64,000 nt of DNA. It comes from Muscardinus avellanarius (lineage: Eukaryota; Chordata; Mammalia; Rodentia; Gliridae). The notes under the pieces are model-generated. The model did not search any database. It was not told where the DNA came from and saw only the letters and a program-made list of their open reading frames with translations. Below, piece after piece: positions 21,296-31,500 of this stretch (within the stretch, counting starts at the first letter, position 1; every line of letters starts with the position of its first letter). The stretch is taken from contig OY726560.1 of the NCBI GenBank assembly GCA_963383645.1, positions 152,296,546-152,360,545 of the forward strand. Reading direction: 5' to 3'. The translations under genes were made by a program, and so were the position numbers.

Positions 21296-22803
21296 GGCAT
21301 GGGTTTTGTTTTCTTCCTCCCTAGGAGCTCTACACTACCTAGCAGTAGGTGTTGTCTCACAATTTCTCAGGTTTACAACAGCTTGAAGACCGGAGGGGTC
21401 TGACCAACAATCCAGAGAAAGCGGGACACTCCTAAGTATCTACACGGAGGAGGACTGGGATCACAGTGCTCTCAAGAGACAGAGCCTGGACGGATTGTTT
21501 TGCAAGAGAGGGGCCAAAGAGCTGTTGAACGTTAATCCAGCAGCCAGGTTCCAAGTGCCCCTCCTTCTTCCTTTCTTTCTACAAAGGGCTTCTTTCAATA
21601 GGAGGAATTCTCACAATCTAACTTTGCCGGAATACTTTCTTCTCTTGATCCAGGGCCAGGCCGTTTCCCCAAGGACCCCTGTTCATGTCAGAGGTGGCTC
21701 AGAGTTGGTGAAAAGGGATCTGGGTTTAGTGGTAAGGTACTCGGTTTATTGCATGTTTTCCATTCAAGCAGCCAGGGTCTTATCTTCTCTCTAACTGCTT
21801 TTGCTCCAGGGTTGGCAAAGAAAGAGCAGAAAGTGTGAGCTGCCTACAGGCAAATCGCATACGGGCCTCTGCTCCTGAACCCCAAAGAAAATCCTCCAAG
21901 ATCTATTTTTATGTTTGGGATAAGTAGCACGTCCTGTGGCCGCTGCCACAGCAGAGTCACGTGGGTTCCTAATCTTGGCCCCAGCGGTACTGCAGTGGGG
22001 GTCTCAGCCAGCAAGGGCAAGACAACGGGAAGACGCTTCCGAGATGGAGTCAGCTGGGAAGTCCTCCGGGATGTTCAGCATCTCAGCACCATCTCATTTT
22101 AACACTTGACCCACAGAAAGGAAGTTCTGAGGGCAGTTCTGCTACTTGCAGAAATAAAAATCAAAATAGACCTCTTCTTCTATTGTAGGAAAAAAAATCA
22201 CTTTCAAATAAGATTCCAGAGACGCAACTCAGACTTGAATTCAAACCAAGATTTTGACATGAGCTCAGCAAAACAGCATGGAATAAATCAATCATGTATG
22301 CTACATGTTTCAATAAATATGCCAATGATAATAAAAATCTAGGTGTGGTCTTCAAAAGCCAGCGTTTCTTATATTAAATTCCCTGTAGCGCTTTTAAATG
22401 GAGTTGAATAACAAAATAAAGCAGTGTGTGTATTTATGGGATTCTTTTCTTCAGAAACTTTTTGACTCAAGTAAAATGCACCCCATATGTATGATAACTA
22501 AACTGCCTTTTCATGAGCCATGTATTTTCCTCTAACACCATTTTTCAGTTAATGAATGTTTCAAGGGACACTTTTCCAACTTCTCCCACTTCCCCCAGAC
22601 AAGATGTTCTAAGAAAAAAAAAAAAAACTGGGGAGGAAATACTTCACTACTATTTATAAACACGCGCAGTTCAGATCATGAAGGAAATGGGAAATTCACG
22701 TGTTTCCAGCACTTCAGATCGGAGTAAATGACTCCCAGGGCTTTTCATTAACTGATATTCAGTCCTAACAATCGAGATCAAGAGAGACCAGAGGATATTA
22801 AAA
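21296..22803. other. Single-copy DNA, possible conserved noncoding block
   Basis: No gene or repeat is recognised. The AT-rich stretch around 22240-22350 is non-repetitive and dense in TAAT/ATAAAT words, so it is a weak candidate for a conserved noncoding element. There is a poly-A run at 22613-22627. Confidence 0.35.
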
Positions 22804-22805
22804 CA

Positions 22806-22845
<40 letters not shown>
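22804..22845. repeat. (CA)n microsatellite
   Basis: About 20 CA units followed by 'tacacg'. Confidence 0.95.
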
Positions 22846-22848
<3 letters not shown>

Positions 22849-25428
22849 CTCTCTTTAATGGCATCAAGTTTAGAAAGAAAGAAGCCTTTAAAAAGAAAGC
22901 AAACCAAAAACCTCTCAAGAATATTTTTTCTGTCCCCTGATCCCACCTAGGAAAAGGTTGTCAGCAAGGCATAGATTGCTCAGCAGTATTTCCTGGTCAT
23001 CCATGCTGGGCCCCAGGACGCAGGGCTGACAGGGATGACCCCCGGGTGGAGGCACTGTGGCTCAGATTTCAGACTGGCAAGTATCAGGGAAACCCTGTGG
23101 AGGGGCTGATATGTGAACTTAGAGATAAGCTGGGGGCTGAGAAAAGGAGAAGATGGAGGAAGAGGTACCAGGCAGAGGGCTTGCAGCACAGGGAAAGCAG
23201 AGCCCCTCCTCCATCTGCAGCCCTGAGAGAGGGGCTTGGCCAAGCCCAGGCGGGAGGGTGGGCAGGGCCAGACCTCCAGCTGGCAGGCCATGCCCTGGAA
23301 TTTGTGCTCTGTCCCAAAGGGAGTTGGGGGGTGGTCCCCCAAGTGTTGTGACCCTGGGGTGACTACAGGGTGTAGCCAGTTTGGTGCTGCGCTTTTTCAA
23401 AATCACTTGAGTTGTGGAGCAGGAACTGAAGCCCAGGAAAGAAAGGCCCAGAGATTGGAAAGCTCCGGACAAAGCAGCCTTACCTATGTAGGGTTCCCTG
23501 CGACTGCACAATGGGGACCCCTCCCACCCGAGCCTTCACTGGGGTCCCGCGGAGCAAGTAGGTTATGTGATAAGATGCTCCCCCATTACAGAGTCCCCTG
23601 GTGGAAATGGAAGGTGGGTGGGTGGGGTCAGCTGATACCTGAGCCTCCCACTGAGTTCAGGCTCTCTGTCAAGAAGTCCTGGTCCCCGAAAGGCGTGTGT
23701 GAGTCATTATTGCGGCAGCTCGCAATAGGCTGCTATTATACTTTTAGTTTCCAATTTTCTTATCTCTTACAAATGCTGGATATTTACCTTTTAAATCAAA
23801 CCGAGTACAGCTAATATTTGGAAAATAGAATTTCACAACACACAATAAGACACCCAGATCTGTGCCTTTTTCTGCTCCAAACGACCCTTAGGGCTGAGAC
23901 TCTTTGCCCCCAAGGACTTTCAAAAGCAAAAGCCAGTCATGGTTCCCTACTTGGCCTTGAGGATAGTATGGTAGTTAAGAATATTATAGAAACATTCCAG
24001 AAACACGGATTAGACACTTAAGAAAACAACAACAAGAAAAATCACAAGCCTCTAAAGGTCCCAAGCCTGTTCTTAATCCTAAATGGATCAAACTAAACAT
24101 TGCCCCCCCCTCCCCCAAGCATTCATCTGGGATAAGAGATCCCGTGAAACTCTTTGGATGTGGAGTTTTTAAGCTTTTAAAGGTCAGATGGGAGCATAAC
24201 AGGGTGGTGACCTCTTTATCACCCAGGACAGCAAAATTCAGGCTTAGGATACAAAGACGCGGACTTTGATTCAGAGAAAATCACCAGCCTACACTTACGC
24301 CTTAAAAATTCCCAGATAACCTGAGAGTGACAAGAAACAGGGACCATAAATAAAGTTAAGTACCTCAAAGAAAAAAGACACCCAAACTGGCTTTGTTCTG
24401 TCCCACGGAGTAATTCTGTTTCATGCTACGTAATAAAGGAGCCCAATCTCGTCCTTTCTAGTTTTGTCTGATTTACTGAAAACACATTCCAGATAGAGTT
24501 CTCGAATCCTTTTTTCTGGCACAGTTCTCAAAAGACTTAAAGCTTCATGAAAACAGACCATACCAGAATAGTCTCACTTTTTCAGAAAACCAGGGATTAA
24601 TAAGAAGGAATGATCTGAGCCAACCATTAGTAGCCTCCAGGGGCCCTAGCACTGTATATTTTTGCTAGAAATATTAAATATCTTTAAGTGTATGTTTGCT
24701 CATAATTCCCATAATAAATGTTCTTTCATTTAATTTTATAAAATTTTAGTGCATTTTAAAAAATCTCAAATAAACTGGGAATGGTTCAATAAATGGTGGT
24801 TAGGCCACAGGAGTCTCCAGCTTCCTGCACCTCAGAATATCTGCTTAAAAACTCAGGTAAATTCCCCCAGGGTGGTTCCTACAGGCCCTGAGACATACCC
24901 TGAAGGTCAACTAGTGATCAGAAAAGTTAATGGTATTCAGGACCTTTGATTTTAAAAAATAATACCTGAAATGAACCAACCAACCACCACACTGTTATAG
25001 GAAACATTTGTGGTTCTACAGCCTTCTGAAATCCAATGGCCCTTCTATTGAAACCATGAAACTATTGAGACTATGGCTGGCATCATCAATTCACACACAT
25101 CAATAGAGCTGACTCCAGCCCTGCATCCGGAGAGGCCACTGACCCGGGCCTGAACATCTCCCTGCACAGTCACTGATTTGAGGACGAGTGATGCTGTAGT
25201 CAGACTCAACGGAAGCCAGTGGCTGCAGAGAGACTCGGCCACTCATAACACAACTGGGCTTGATCCTAGACCCAAGTGAGGCGTGCATGCCCATCTCGCC
25301 ACCAGGAGGCGAGACTGCTGAGAATGGCGCTCACAATCTCCTGACAGTGTACTGGGCATGTGAGAGGGAAACTGGGTCCTGGGGGTGTTATTTGAGCTCC
25401 TAAGACCGGACACCCATTCAATGTCATA
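22846..25428. other. Single-copy DNA, no gene seen
   Basis: A GC-rich part at 23000-23650 contains frames up to 192 codons (23236-23814) with no domain, no splice-bounded exon and overlapping frames in all phases. A faint MIR ('ggaactgaagcccaggaaag') lies at 23420-23470. No other repeat is recognised. Confidence 0.4.
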
Positions 25429-25663
25429 TCCTTGGGCTTCTTTTTTTTTTTTTTTGGTGGTACTAGGGATGGAACCCAGGGACTTTCTACCTCCGTGCTA
25501 TACTCCCAGGCCTATGTTATAGTTTATTTGGAAACAGGGTCTCACTGCTGAGAGCCTCACTAAGTAGCTGAGGCTGGCTTTGAACCTGGGTGATCCTCCT
25601 GTCTCAGCCTTCCAAGTACTGGGATTACAAGCATGTGCCACCATGCTCGACTTCCTTGGGCTT
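25429..25663 (-). repeat. B1-dID SINE with target duplication
   Basis: The SINE body is about 25440-25652 on the minus strand (T-run, 'ggtggtactagggatgg', 'tttggaaacagggtctcact', 'ccaccatgctcg'). The 11-bp repeat 'tccttgggctt' occurs at 25429-25439 and 25653-25663. Confidence 0.93.
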
Positions 25664-25773
25664 TTCTGTTATTCACATTCATAAATCTCTTTTTCATACT
25701 TAACCCAATTTGAGACCAGTTTTGAAGGTTTTTTTTAAAAAAATAAAAGTTAATTTCATTGATAAAACTGTAT

Positions 25774-26016
25774 ATAAAAGTGAGAACCAAGCCAGGCATG
25801 ATGGTACATGCCCGTAATCCCAGTACTTGGGAGGCTGAGATAGGAGGATTGCAGGTTTGAGGACAGCTTCAGCAAGTAGTGAGACTTTCATCAAACTAGA
25901 CTCTGTTTTAAAATGAAATAAGTAGGGCTGGGGGTGTATCTCAGAGATGGAGTGTCCCCTGAATTCAATTCCCAGTACCATAAAACAAAGGAATAGATAA
26001 AAATAAAAGTGAGAAC
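25774..26016 (+). repeat. B1-dID SINE with target duplication
   Basis: The SINE body is 25788-26002 ('aagccaggcatgatggtac' to 'cccagtaccataaaac' plus A-rich tail), flanked by identical 14-bp repeats 'ataaaagtgagaac' at 25774-25787 and 26003-26016. Confidence 0.94.
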
Positions 26017-27059
26017 TGTTGCTAATACAACTTTGGACAGTATATCCTTAGCGACACAAAGTCATAAGTGACTCAAACACATTGCTGAGTAGGGTTTGTT
26101 TTGCCATCAGTCACAGCTCAGTGTGGTAGGCTTCTCCTTCAGTGTCTGCAGTGCTCGTATTCCTTACAAAGTGAGATCAAAATGTAGGCTCGGTCCTCAG
26201 AGAAGGAAATGAGGGGCGTGGCAATTTATGATGGAACCAATGGCACGGGATACGTACCACGCACTCGAGTTATTATGGGGGTTTCAAGTCCAGTGACAGT
26301 AGAAGAGCTTGGACTCTGCATACAGTATGTGAAAACAACTATTTGGAATAGTTGCCGGATTAAATAGATGCTAGAAAGCAGCCCGAATCAGGTAGAATTG
26401 GAGGGCATTCAACCCTGGTAAGACTAAAGGTAGGCTGGGTGAGATCTGTTTATGTATCTTTCCTTAAAGGGACTCCACAGTCCACGAGATGTTGGGAAGT
26501 CAAGAAAACCACAACTTAGCTGGACTGAGGGAGGCAACTGAAGACGGAACTTGAGCAGTGGAAGAACTTGCACAGTGAGGGAGGAACTCACAGGAAGACT
26601 ACATGGAGGGGCTGACCCCTGATGTGCACACTGATGGGAGAGTGGCAAGGATCTGGACAGAGAGAAACAGCTAGAAGGTTGGAAAAACCAAGCAGAGATT
26701 TCAACCACTGGCCACAGCAGGGGAGATAGAGTGTTGAGTCAAACCCTGCTCAGATTACAGGAACTTGACAAATAGCTCAGGTTTCTTACAGAAGTTTCAG
26801 AAGGATCATTCATAGGCAAAAAGACTATGTCTTGAACTAAAGATTCAACCTTGGACAAGCCACAAGGCCGAACTAAACCCACCCTCACAAAGTCTATACC
26901 TAAGCCTTCACAAGTTCAAATGATAAGTTGGCAACTTAACTCTTGTGTAGAAAAATTCCACTGGGGTCCATTCAGTATACCATCCAAAATGTTCAGGAGT
27001 TCAGTTTTTTTTAATGATATGGAAAGAAATAAGTAATTATGGTTGATACACAGGTGTCA
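26017..27059. other. Mostly unrecognised; old L1 upstream part near the end
   Basis: From about 26740 the sequence ('caggaacttgacaaatagc', 'atccaaaatgttcaggagtt') loosely resembles the region upstream of ORF1 in old L1M/HAL1 elements, so the remnant listed next may extend this far left. Before that nothing is recognised. Confidence 0.35.
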
Positions 27060-27283
27060 AAGTAGACATTAAAACTAATTTTAAAAATGACACAAATATT
27101 GGAATTAGTAGACAAAGATTTTAAAGTACCTAGAAAAATATGTTACAGGGATTTAAAAAATATATGGTCATAGTGAAAAGATGGGGAAAATCAGCAGAGA
27201 AATGGAGCCAAATGAAAATTCTAGAAACAAAAACATAATGTACGAAATAAAAAGCTTACTAGATATACTTAACATCAGATTGG

Positions 27284-27286
<3 letters not shown>

Positions 27287-27329
<43 letters not shown>

Positions 27330-27345
27330 TACACACACACACAAG
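27287..27345. repeat. (CT)n(CA)n microsatellite
   Basis: About 19 CT units followed by an interrupted CA run, inside the old L1 remnant. Confidence 0.93.
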
Positions 27346-27499
27346 TTTAAGATAGTCTAGTCAATAGATAACTTATGGTTTGAAGAATAGAAATCATAAT
27401 AAAACAATAGATCAGAAATTGAATGGCTTATGGGACAATAATGAGTAGTCTGACATGCATTTGTAACTGTAGTCTCAGAAAGAAAAAAGAAAAAGAGTA

Positions 27500-27601
27500 G
27501 GGATATATATGTGTGTGTATATATATATATATGTATATATTTATATATATATATTCATATATATAAATATGTATATACACATATACAAATACATATATAT
27601 T
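27500..27601. repeat. (TA)n-rich microsatellite
   Basis: Imperfect TA/TG alternation with several interruptions. The antisense ORF over it (Y-I-Y-I runs) is an artefact. Confidence 0.88.
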
Positions 27602-27952
27602 TAAGAAAGTAAAGCCCAAAAGTTTCTACAAATTGGGTGAAAAACATTAACTCACAAATCTAAGAAATTCAGTTAATCCTAAAAAAGGAAAATACAGAGG
27701 AAAAAAAATCACAGATTCATCATTTAAAATGCTAAACCAAAATAAAAAGAAACTCTTGAAATAAGCAGCCAGGAAGTAGAAGAAATATATTACATTGGGA
27801 GGAAGGATGATTTGAGTGACTGCTGACTCCTTATCAGAAGCAATGACTGTCAGATGACAATGAGGTGTTACTTTTAGTACACTGAAAGAAAAAAACAAGG
27901 AAAGAGAGACAACTGTTAATACAGATTTTATATTCAGGAAAACTATCCTTTC

Positions 27953-27967
27953 AAAATTAAGGCAAAG
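27953..27967. repeat. Target-site duplication, left copy
   Basis: 'aaaattaaggcaaag' (15 bp), identical to 30744-30758. It joins smoothly to the old L1 sequence on each side, so the empty site can be read directly. The nick site on the opposite strand reads TTTT/GA, close to the L1 endonuclease preference TTTT/AA. Confidence 0.93.
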
Positions 27968-28792
27968 AGATATAGACTTCCGGGAAGATGGCGACCGAGA
28001 AAAGCAGGGCTTAAGAGTCCCGCTAACAACCAATCTCCATTACCACAAAAAGAGCGCCTTTCATAGCCAGAAAGCACCATCACCAGAAAAACAAAAAAAC
28101 CCACCAGGCTCCAGAGAGAAAGCGGACTGAGAACAGAGCTCAGGGCCACAGAGGAGACACACGCGCCCGAGGACGTGGCAGCAGCGCCATACTGCCGGCG
28201 GCAGCGGCGAACTCAACGGACGGCTACAGCAAGCCAGGTGAGCCGCTGCGGAACAGCCAGGTGGGATCTTTCAGCACAGACAGCATTTAAAGCTCCCAGT
28301 GGCTGAGCTCAGCACACGCTGCAGGGATTCAGAGTGGAAATCAAAACCAGAGAAGAAAAAATACGCCAGCCTCATGGCCGAGGGCGTGGCAGAGGCGCCA
28401 TATTGCCACCGGAGGCGGCAGCAGCAGTGAATTCACCGAGTCCAGTACAGCTACATCTGCGTACTCAAGAACAGTGAGTCAAATTGCGGGCCACAGAGGA
28501 GAAATCGCAGTATTGGGCCTCCTGGGACTTGACCCAGTGAGGGAGTGGTGGTGGCAGAGATATCACACCATAGGAGAACGTGCAACCTGGCACCCCCCAT
28601 AGTTTAAAGCAGCCTCTATCGACTCCCTGGGTCGGAGACTCTGTGATACAACCCAGTAAAGGAGTAGTAGGGTCTGAGATAATACAGACTCGAGATCCAG
28701 ACACCTTAAGTGAAGCCATAGTGACCCAAGGGAAGAACCCAGAGAAGGCACAAACCTCCGAAATCAAGGGAAAGAGGAATAACACTGGAGTA
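27968..28792 (+). promoter_or_regulatory. L1-type 5'UTR with internal promoter candidates
   Basis: The first bases contain 'aagatggcg' (27985-27993), which fits the YY1 site found at the start of mammalian L1 promoters. Two further YY1-like words on the other strand, 'cgccatact' (28185-28193) and 'cgccatatt' (28396-28404), lie in two similar GC-rich blocks, about 28160-28260 and 28373-28475, each reading roughly 'gagg-cgtggcag--gcgccat' then a GGCGGCAG-rich stretch. 'ggccacagaggag' also occurs twice (28144-28156, 28489-28501). The 5'UTR therefore looks internally duplicated, like promoter monomers. Promoter activity is inferred. Confidence 0.65.
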
Positions 28793-29683
28793 ATGAATGT
28801 GCACAACCCCACAACATCAGAACCTGATAAAACAGAAAATCAGAGATTTCTAGAAGATCAAATCAGGAAAATAACTGTAGAAATAATAGAGGTGCTTCGA
28901 AAAGAACTCAGAGAGAGCCAAAAAGAGATAAAGGATGCAATTAATGAAGTAAAGGCCTCAATTCAAAGCACAAACAACCGATTAGACCACATGGGGAACA
29001 GAATCTCGCTCTTAGAAGATGAGCAATCCAAAAATGAATGCATAGTTTCTAATCTAGAAAAAAATATCCAACAGCAGGAATCTGACATTGAAGAAATATG
29101 GGCCCATCTTAAGAGAGCTAACCTAAGAATAATTGGAATAGAGGAGGGAAAAGAAAGTGATACCAAAGGGATCAACAATCTCTTCAAGGAAGTAATAGCA
29201 GAAAATTTTCCAAATATAGAGCAAGAGGTTGATACACAGATCCAGGAAACTTATAGAACTCCCTTTAGACAGGATCGAAGAAGAGGATCCCCACGCCATA
29301 TAATTGTCAAAATGACCAATGTGGAAGCCAAGCAGAGAATCTTAAAGGCAACAAAAACAAAGGGCCAACTGACATTCAGAGGCAAACCAATTAGAATCAC
29401 TCCAGACTTCCCAAACCAAGTCATGAGAGCCAGAAGGGCTTGGAGTAACATATTCCAAACTCTGAAAGAAAACAACTTCCAGCCAAAAATTTCCTATCCA
29501 GCAAAACTTTCTATCAAATTAGATGGAGAAATAAGAAGCTTCCGTGACAAACAGAAACTGAAGGAATTTATGTCTTCAAAACCAGCGCTAGAGAAAATAC
29601 TCAAAGAGATTAACTACAAAGAAGAAATAGGTAACACTCACCAGAACCAGAGAAACAAGAGTTTCCATCCAACAGACAACTAA
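28793..29683 (+). CDS. LINE-1 ORF1 protein (ORF1p), intact
   Basis: It encodes a nucleic-acid-binding and chaperone protein that trimerises and coats L1 RNA in cytoplasmic ribonucleoprotein particles during retrotransposition. The first ATG in frame is 28793, giving 296 residues. The frame is open further up to a TAG at 28571, but that part has no ATG (28580 is GTG). Residues 17-108 are a leucine/isoleucine heptad coiled coil ('DQIRKITVEIIEVLRKELR' and onward). Residues about 109-205 form the RRM-like domain, opening NLRIIGIEEG and with SPRHIIVKM. The C-terminal domain follows with MRARRAW and ISYPAKLS, both typical of mammalian ORF1p. Human ORF1p has 338 residues, so this one has a short N-terminus. 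No stop or frameshift interrupts it. It is the only clear protein-coding frame in the window; whether it is expressed is unknown. Confidence 0.93.
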   Translation: MNVHNPTTSEPDKTENQRFLEDQIRKITVEIIEVLRKELRESQKEIKDAINEVKASIQSTNNRLDHMGNRISLLEDEQSKNECIVSNLEKNIQQQESDIEEIWAHLKRANLRIIGIEEGKESDTKGINNLFKEVIAENFPNIEQEVDTQIQETYRTPFRQDRRRGSPRHIIVKMTNVEAKQRILKATKTKGQLTFRGKPIRITPDFPNQVMRARRAWSNIFQTLKENNFQPKISYPAKLSIKLDGEIRSFRDKQKLKEFMSSKPALEKILKEINYKEEIGNTHQNQRNKSFHPTDN

Positions 29684-29759
29684 GATTGGTTATCTGTGGA
29701 GATTCATTATTTATGTTAGTCTTTTACCTATCTCTAAGTTGTATTGTTTGCCTTTATTG

Positions 29760-30415
29760 TTGTTAATTTTTAGGATTTCTAGTTGGAATATTAATATACC
29801 TTCAGATATAGCATTTGGAAATATTTTATCCAATTCTATTAGTAACTTTTAACTCTGTTTACATTGTCTTTGGATATACAATATTTTCTTTTATTTTTTA
29901 GGGAGTTTGTATATTCTTCTGTTGCCTGTGCCATTGAAATCATATCCAAGAAATCACTGCCAATTTCAATGTTGTGAGGTTTTATGACCCAGATTTTCTC
30001 CTAAAAGTTTATAGTCTTAAGATTTATATTTAGGTCTTTTATCTATTTTGAGTTAATACTTGTATATGGGATTAGGTAAAGGTCCAATTTTATTCTTTTC
30101 CATGTAATTATTATTTTTCAACAATATTTAGTTAAAAGATTATTATTTCCACCATCAAATGTTCGTGGAAACCTTGTCAAAAATAACTTGACAATATAGG
30201 GAAGAATTTAGCTCTAGGCTTGTATTTAACTCCAATGGTCTATATATCTGCCTTTAGAACAGTACTACACTGTTTCAATTATTGTAGCTTTATATGGTTT
30301 GAAATCAGAAAATATATATCTCCTAGCTTTGTTCTTTTTCAAGATCGTTTTGGGTATCTAGAATTCATATTCCATATTAGGATAGATTTTTTTCTGAAAA
30401 ATAAATATATAAATA
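29760..30415 (-). mobile_element. Old L1M ORF2 3' segment, antisense, inside the young element
   Basis: Plus-strand landmarks 'atccaattctattag', 'ttctgttgcctgtgcc', 'catatccaagaaatcactgc', 'tattttgagttaatac', 'aatggtctatatatctgcc', 'attgtagctttatatggttt' and 'ctagctttgttctttttc' follow, in order, the well-known antisense of L1 ORF2 3' coding sequence. By eye it is much more diverged from that consensus than ORF1 next to it is damaged. It fills the place where ORF2 of the young element should be. Confidence 0.8.
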
Positions 30416-30599
30416 TATGATAGTTTCACCTAAAAAAACAGAAAAAAATATGCTCTGGTAAGAAAGAAAGCAAAAAGAAATATTGAAATGCTATCTTTAA
30501 ATCATCAAACGCTTGGTATCAGACAAATGAAACTGTTATGTGAGATTATCATTTTTAATTTTGGATAAATTGCTATAATACTAGATGTCAACCACTAAG

Positions 30600-30743
30600 C
30601 CAAGCATGGGAAGGAGGGATGGGGAGAGAATGGGGTGGGGATCGGGTGGGGGCTGACTGGGCGATGTGTGCATGTATGTCTACAAAAGTTTGTATCCCAC
30701 TATGATATATGAATACAGTGCACCAATAAAATAAAATTTAAAA
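30600..30743 (+). terminator. L1 3'UTR end and polyadenylation region
   Basis: A G-rich stretch ('ggagggatggggagagaatg', 'ggggatcgggtgggggctga') is followed by 'gatgtgtgcatgtatgtc', 'tatgatatatgaatacagtg' and 'caccaataaaataaaattt'. AATAAA at 30725-30730 is a polyadenylation signal. G-rich tracts just upstream of the 3' end are a known feature of mammalian L1 3'UTRs. Confidence 0.8.
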
Positions 30744-30758
30744 AAAATTAAGGCAAAG
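30744..30758. repeat. Target-site duplication, right copy
   Basis: Identical 15 bp to 27953-27967, directly after the A-rich end of the inserted element. Confidence 0.93.
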
Positions 30759-30870
30759 CAATTTTCAGAAAAATAGAAACTTAGGAATAAAATTGTTTTC
30801 AGACATACTCCTCAAGAAAAGTGCAGGGAAGTTGTTCAGCCATGTTGGAATGTCAAGATAGATGTGGAGC

Positions 30871-31291
30871 ACCAGGAGAAAGTCAGGCCAGGGATGTGGG
30901 CACTGGGGACAGATGCCAAAGCTGATAATCCCGCTGCCTACTGCACTGGAAACTGGTACTACTGAGACCTCCAGTTAACCAAGCCAGTAGATTCTCTTTT
31001 TCATAAGCTAAAAATACAAAAAGTCTTGATTTTTCAGTGTCAGAGAATAGTCCTTTATAAGTTACAATCAAATTTTCAATCCAACAAAAACTATTTCATT
31101 TCAATTTTTTTCTAATAAGATATTAAAACAATGAATTCTAATTAAACTACTCATTAAAAGAATGTGAATTAAATCCATTTTTTATAAACTATTTCCACCC
31201 TCTACATTCTATGTCTATCAATACTTTCATATATATACATAGAATAAGTGACATTTACTTTATGTTAAACATATCTGTTTCTGAAGATATA
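30871..31291. other. AT-rich single-copy DNA, nothing recognised
   Basis: It may include more of the old L1 remnant at its left edge; otherwise no repeat or gene is seen. Confidence 0.35.
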
Positions 31292-31500
31292 TTCTTTTTT
31301 ATTTTTGTGGCACTGAGTATTAAACCCATAGGAGTCTACCTCCAGGCTATACCCCTAGCCTTTTTTTTCTTTTTATTCTTTGTTTTGAAACATCTTCTCT
31401 CTGGATTACTGAGAGTCTCTTTACATTGCTAAGGCTGTCTTCAAACTTGCGATTCTCCTTCCTGTCTCAGCCTCCCAGGCATGTGCCACCAGACGTGGCT
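31292..31500 (-). repeat. B1-dID SINE, diverged
   Basis: Reverse-complement order: T-rich tail, 'gtggcactgagtattaaacc', 'cctccaggctatacccctag', linker, 'ttgttttgaaacatcttc', 'cagcctcccaggcatgtgcc', 'gacgtggct'. It has several indels compared with other copies. Confidence 0.85.

Larger units (their letters stand above)
27968..30743 (+). mobile_element. Young L1-derived composite: 5'UTR + ORF1 + antisense L1 segment + L1 3' end, no ORF2
   Basis: This 2.78-kb insertion is bounded by a perfect 15-bp target duplication. Order: a GC-rich 5'UTR beginning near 'agacttccgggaagatggcg' (27972-28792); an intact ORF1 (28793-29683); about 75 bp of unknown sequence; an old L1 ORF2 segment in antisense (about 29760-30415); about 180 bp unassigned; then an L1 3' terminus with GGGATGGGGAGAG-type G-rich DNA, 'caccaataaaataaaattt' and an A-rich end. 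The 3' terminus matches the separate L1 ends at 55195-55363 and 31621-31670, so it belongs to the resident L1 lineage. A normal L1 would carry about 3.8 kb of ORF2 after ORF1; none is present. ORF1-only 'half-L1' (HAL1) elements are known in mammals, but the antisense insert is unusual. It would need endonuclease/reverse transcriptase from another L1 to move. Confidence 0.85.
27060..30870 (+). mobile_element. Old L1M/HAL1-type ORF1 remnant, split by a younger element
   Basis: The left part (about 27060-27952) contains 'ttggaattagtagacaaag', 'agaaatggagccaaatgaaa' and 'attctagaaac' with 'catcagattggagat', then 'ctgaaagaaaaaaacaagg' and 'aaaactatcctttcaaaatt'. The right part (30759-30870) continues with 'caattttcagaaaaatagaa' and 'catactcctcaagaa'. 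Together these follow the ORF1 region of old L1M/HAL1 LINEs in sense, but with frame breaks and microsatellites (CT/CA at 27287-27345, TA at 27500-27601). It is a dead remnant into which the younger element 27968-30743 inserted. Confidence 0.65.

Noticed and set aside
23236..23814. 192-codon plus-strand ORF
   Set aside because: Overlapping ORFs on both strands, no domain, low-conservation GC-rich DNA. It ends in AT-rich unique sequence with no splice site logic.
28580..28792. Upstream extension of L1 ORF1 starting at GTG
   Set aside because: A GTG start is not expected for a mammalian L1. The first in-frame ATG is at 28793.
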